Below, one piece after another: positions 63,209 to 64,000 of a DNA stretch of 64,000 nucleotides. The first letter of the stretch is position 1. Every line of letters begins with the position of its first letter. The notes beneath the pieces are model-generated. The model searched no databases. It was not told the origin of the DNA and saw only the letters and a list, made by a program, of their open reading frames with translations. A program made the translations under genes and the position numbers. The DNA is from G963664835 sp965220775 (GTDB lineage Bacteria > Chloroflexota > UBA6077 > FW602-bin22 > JBCLEL01). Where the stretch lies: NCBI GenBank assembly GCA_965220775.1, contig OZ244845.1, positions 2,294,001 through 2,358,000 on the forward strand. Reading direction: 5' to 3'.

Positions 63209-64000
63209 CTGGTTAGGCCCTCGTAATACACCCTGCGTGCTGCTAGACGGAAACTCAGGAGGGTAAGACCAAAGATGATTGCAAAGAGCACCCAGGCCAT
63301 GGCCGAAGCGTAGCCCATCTCCAAGTATTGCCAGCCTTTTCGATAGAGATACAGTATATAGAACAGCGACTGATTGCCCGGGCCGCCCTCCGTTATGACG
63401 AAGGCAGGGGTGAAGACCTGGAAAGTGCCGATCAAACCGGTGATGAAAGTGAAAAATATTACCGGGGAAGTCATCGGCACCGTGATGTGCCACAGCTTGG
63501 CCAATGGGCTGGCTCCGTCCAGCATTGCGGCCTCGTACAGTGCTGTTGGCACGCCCTGAAGGGCGGCCAGGTACAGGACCATGCCCGCGCCCAAACCCCA
63601 TAGTGCCATGATGACGAAAGCCGGCATCACCCACTCTCGCGAAAAGAACCACGATGGTCCTTCGATACCGAAATACGCCAAAAAACTGTTAATTAGGCCT
63701 ATCTCTGAGTGGAACATCCAGGCAAACAGGTAAGATGTCGCGATGGCAGGGACCACGACTGGAAGGTAGAAAACCGTGCGGAAGAAAGACAGGCCGAGAA
63801 CAGTCTGGTTCAGCAAGAGAGATATCAGGTATCCACAGATTACCCCCAAAGGCACCAGGATAATCGTGTAGACTGTTGTGACTCTGAGCGAGGTCCAAAA
63901 TAGCTCGTCGTTGGCGAACATCTCGACGTAGTTATTCAGACCAATGAAACTGGGGGGTGCCAAGATATCGTATCGGGTAAGCGATAATGCCAACGATGCG
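63205..64000 (-). CDS. Carbohydrate ABC transporter permease, MalF-type (5' end outside window)
   Basis: At least 265 residues; the frame is open to the right edge, so the N-terminus with the first TM helix is missing. SLALSLTRYDILAPPSFIGL corresponds to ALYLSFTEYNI in the permease at 26888. EAA loop LYEAAMLDGASPLAKLWHITVPMTSPV. Pairs with the MalG-type subunit with a 4-bp ATGA overlap. A TTG at 63993 exists but is internal. The matching binding-protein gene should lie beyond 64000. Confidence 0.92.
   Translation of the reverse strand, partial: ASLALSLTRYDILAPPSFIGLNNYVEMFANDELFWTSLRVTTVYTIILVPLGVICGYLISLLLNQTVLGLSFFRTVFYLPVVVPAIATSYLFAWMFHSEIGLINSFLAYFGIEGPSWFFSREWVMPAFVIMALWGLGAGMVLYLAALQGVPTALYEAAMLDGASPLAKLWHITVPMTSPVIFFTFITGLIGTFQVFTPAFVITEGGPGNQSLFYILYLYRKGWQYLEMGYASAMAWVLFAIIFGLTLLSFRLAARRVYYEGLTR

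Noticed and set aside
63209..63652. Upstream extension of the MalG-type permease frame to 455 codons
   Set aside because: The extension overlaps the MalF-type permease in a different frame; the ATGA overlap at 63205-63208 gives the proper start and a normal 307-residue protein.
1..64000. tRNA, rRNA or CRISPR loci
   Set aside because: No cloverleaf with a TTC-loop, no rRNA signature and no regularly spaced direct repeats were recognised; a covariance-model scan would be needed to exclude degenerate RNAs.

Overview
The window looks like a stretch of a Chloroflexota chromosome (inference). The support is a Tat/lipobox solute-binding protein with a Val-Glu-rich linker repeat (28226-29686), frequent TTG starts, very large multi-TM glycosyltransferase-like proteins, sugar ABC permeases without a linked ATPase, three PhyH-type dioxygenases, and a housekeeping core (coaE, groSL, ffh, ispH-ispG) scattered among paralogous family genes. 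No rRNA, tRNA or CRISPR array was recognised.

Layout. 1-10818: a tandem array of four paralogous GT39/PMT-like membrane proteins on the minus strand (the first cut by the window edge) facing a divergent fifth homologue. 10879-15384: coaE, groSL with a clear intrinsic terminator, and ffh. 15418-23993: two paralogous membrane-anchored sulfatase/alkaline-phosphatase-fold proteins, each followed by a small YxDP-motif membrane protein, then a SAM methyltransferase. A decayed copy of the ffh 3' end lies before the second sulfatase, so the unit arose by tandem segmental duplication. 24097-29686: a carbohydrate ABC importer (binding protein, MalF-like and two MalG-like permeases) with a strong intergenic hairpin. 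30273-40366: a PhyH dioxygenase, a molybdopterin oxidoreductase, a double-AAA ATPase with a VWA partner, a BNR-repeat protein and a divergent GroEL paralogue lacking two ATPase aspartates. 41125-46658: ispH-ispG, a second PhyH protein, a GlcD-like FAD oxidase, GNAT and Nudix genes.

46655-55300 is a decayed accessory zone: a phage-type replication protein whose frame appears shifted, a compact cluster of nested hairpins (48048-48223), an SDR, a GMC oxidoreductase, a sugar-phosphate isomerase-like gene, an IS1380 transposase with a hairpin masking its ribosome site, and broken genes (epimerase 3' end, SGNH hydrolase 5' half, beta-hydroxyacid dehydrogenase 5' end). 55287-59167: a Gfo/Idh oxidoreductase, an SRAP protein, a lipoprotein with an altered HNH core plus lamin-tail-like domain, and a TPR protein. 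59350-64000: an amidohydrolase, a PhyH protein and a truncated second copy of the amidohydrolase, then a second sugar ABC permease pair running off the right edge.

Recurring themes are gene duplication with later homogenisation of the 3' halves (GT39 array, sulfatases), dispersed REP-like hairpins (one family with a constant ACAAG loop and covarying stems), and oxidative catabolism of imported organic substrates (PhyH, GMC, GlcD, SDR, Gfo/Idh and amidohydrolase genes beside ABC importers). The least explained items are the divergent chaperonin/AAA/VWA/BNR block and the structured element at 48048-48223.
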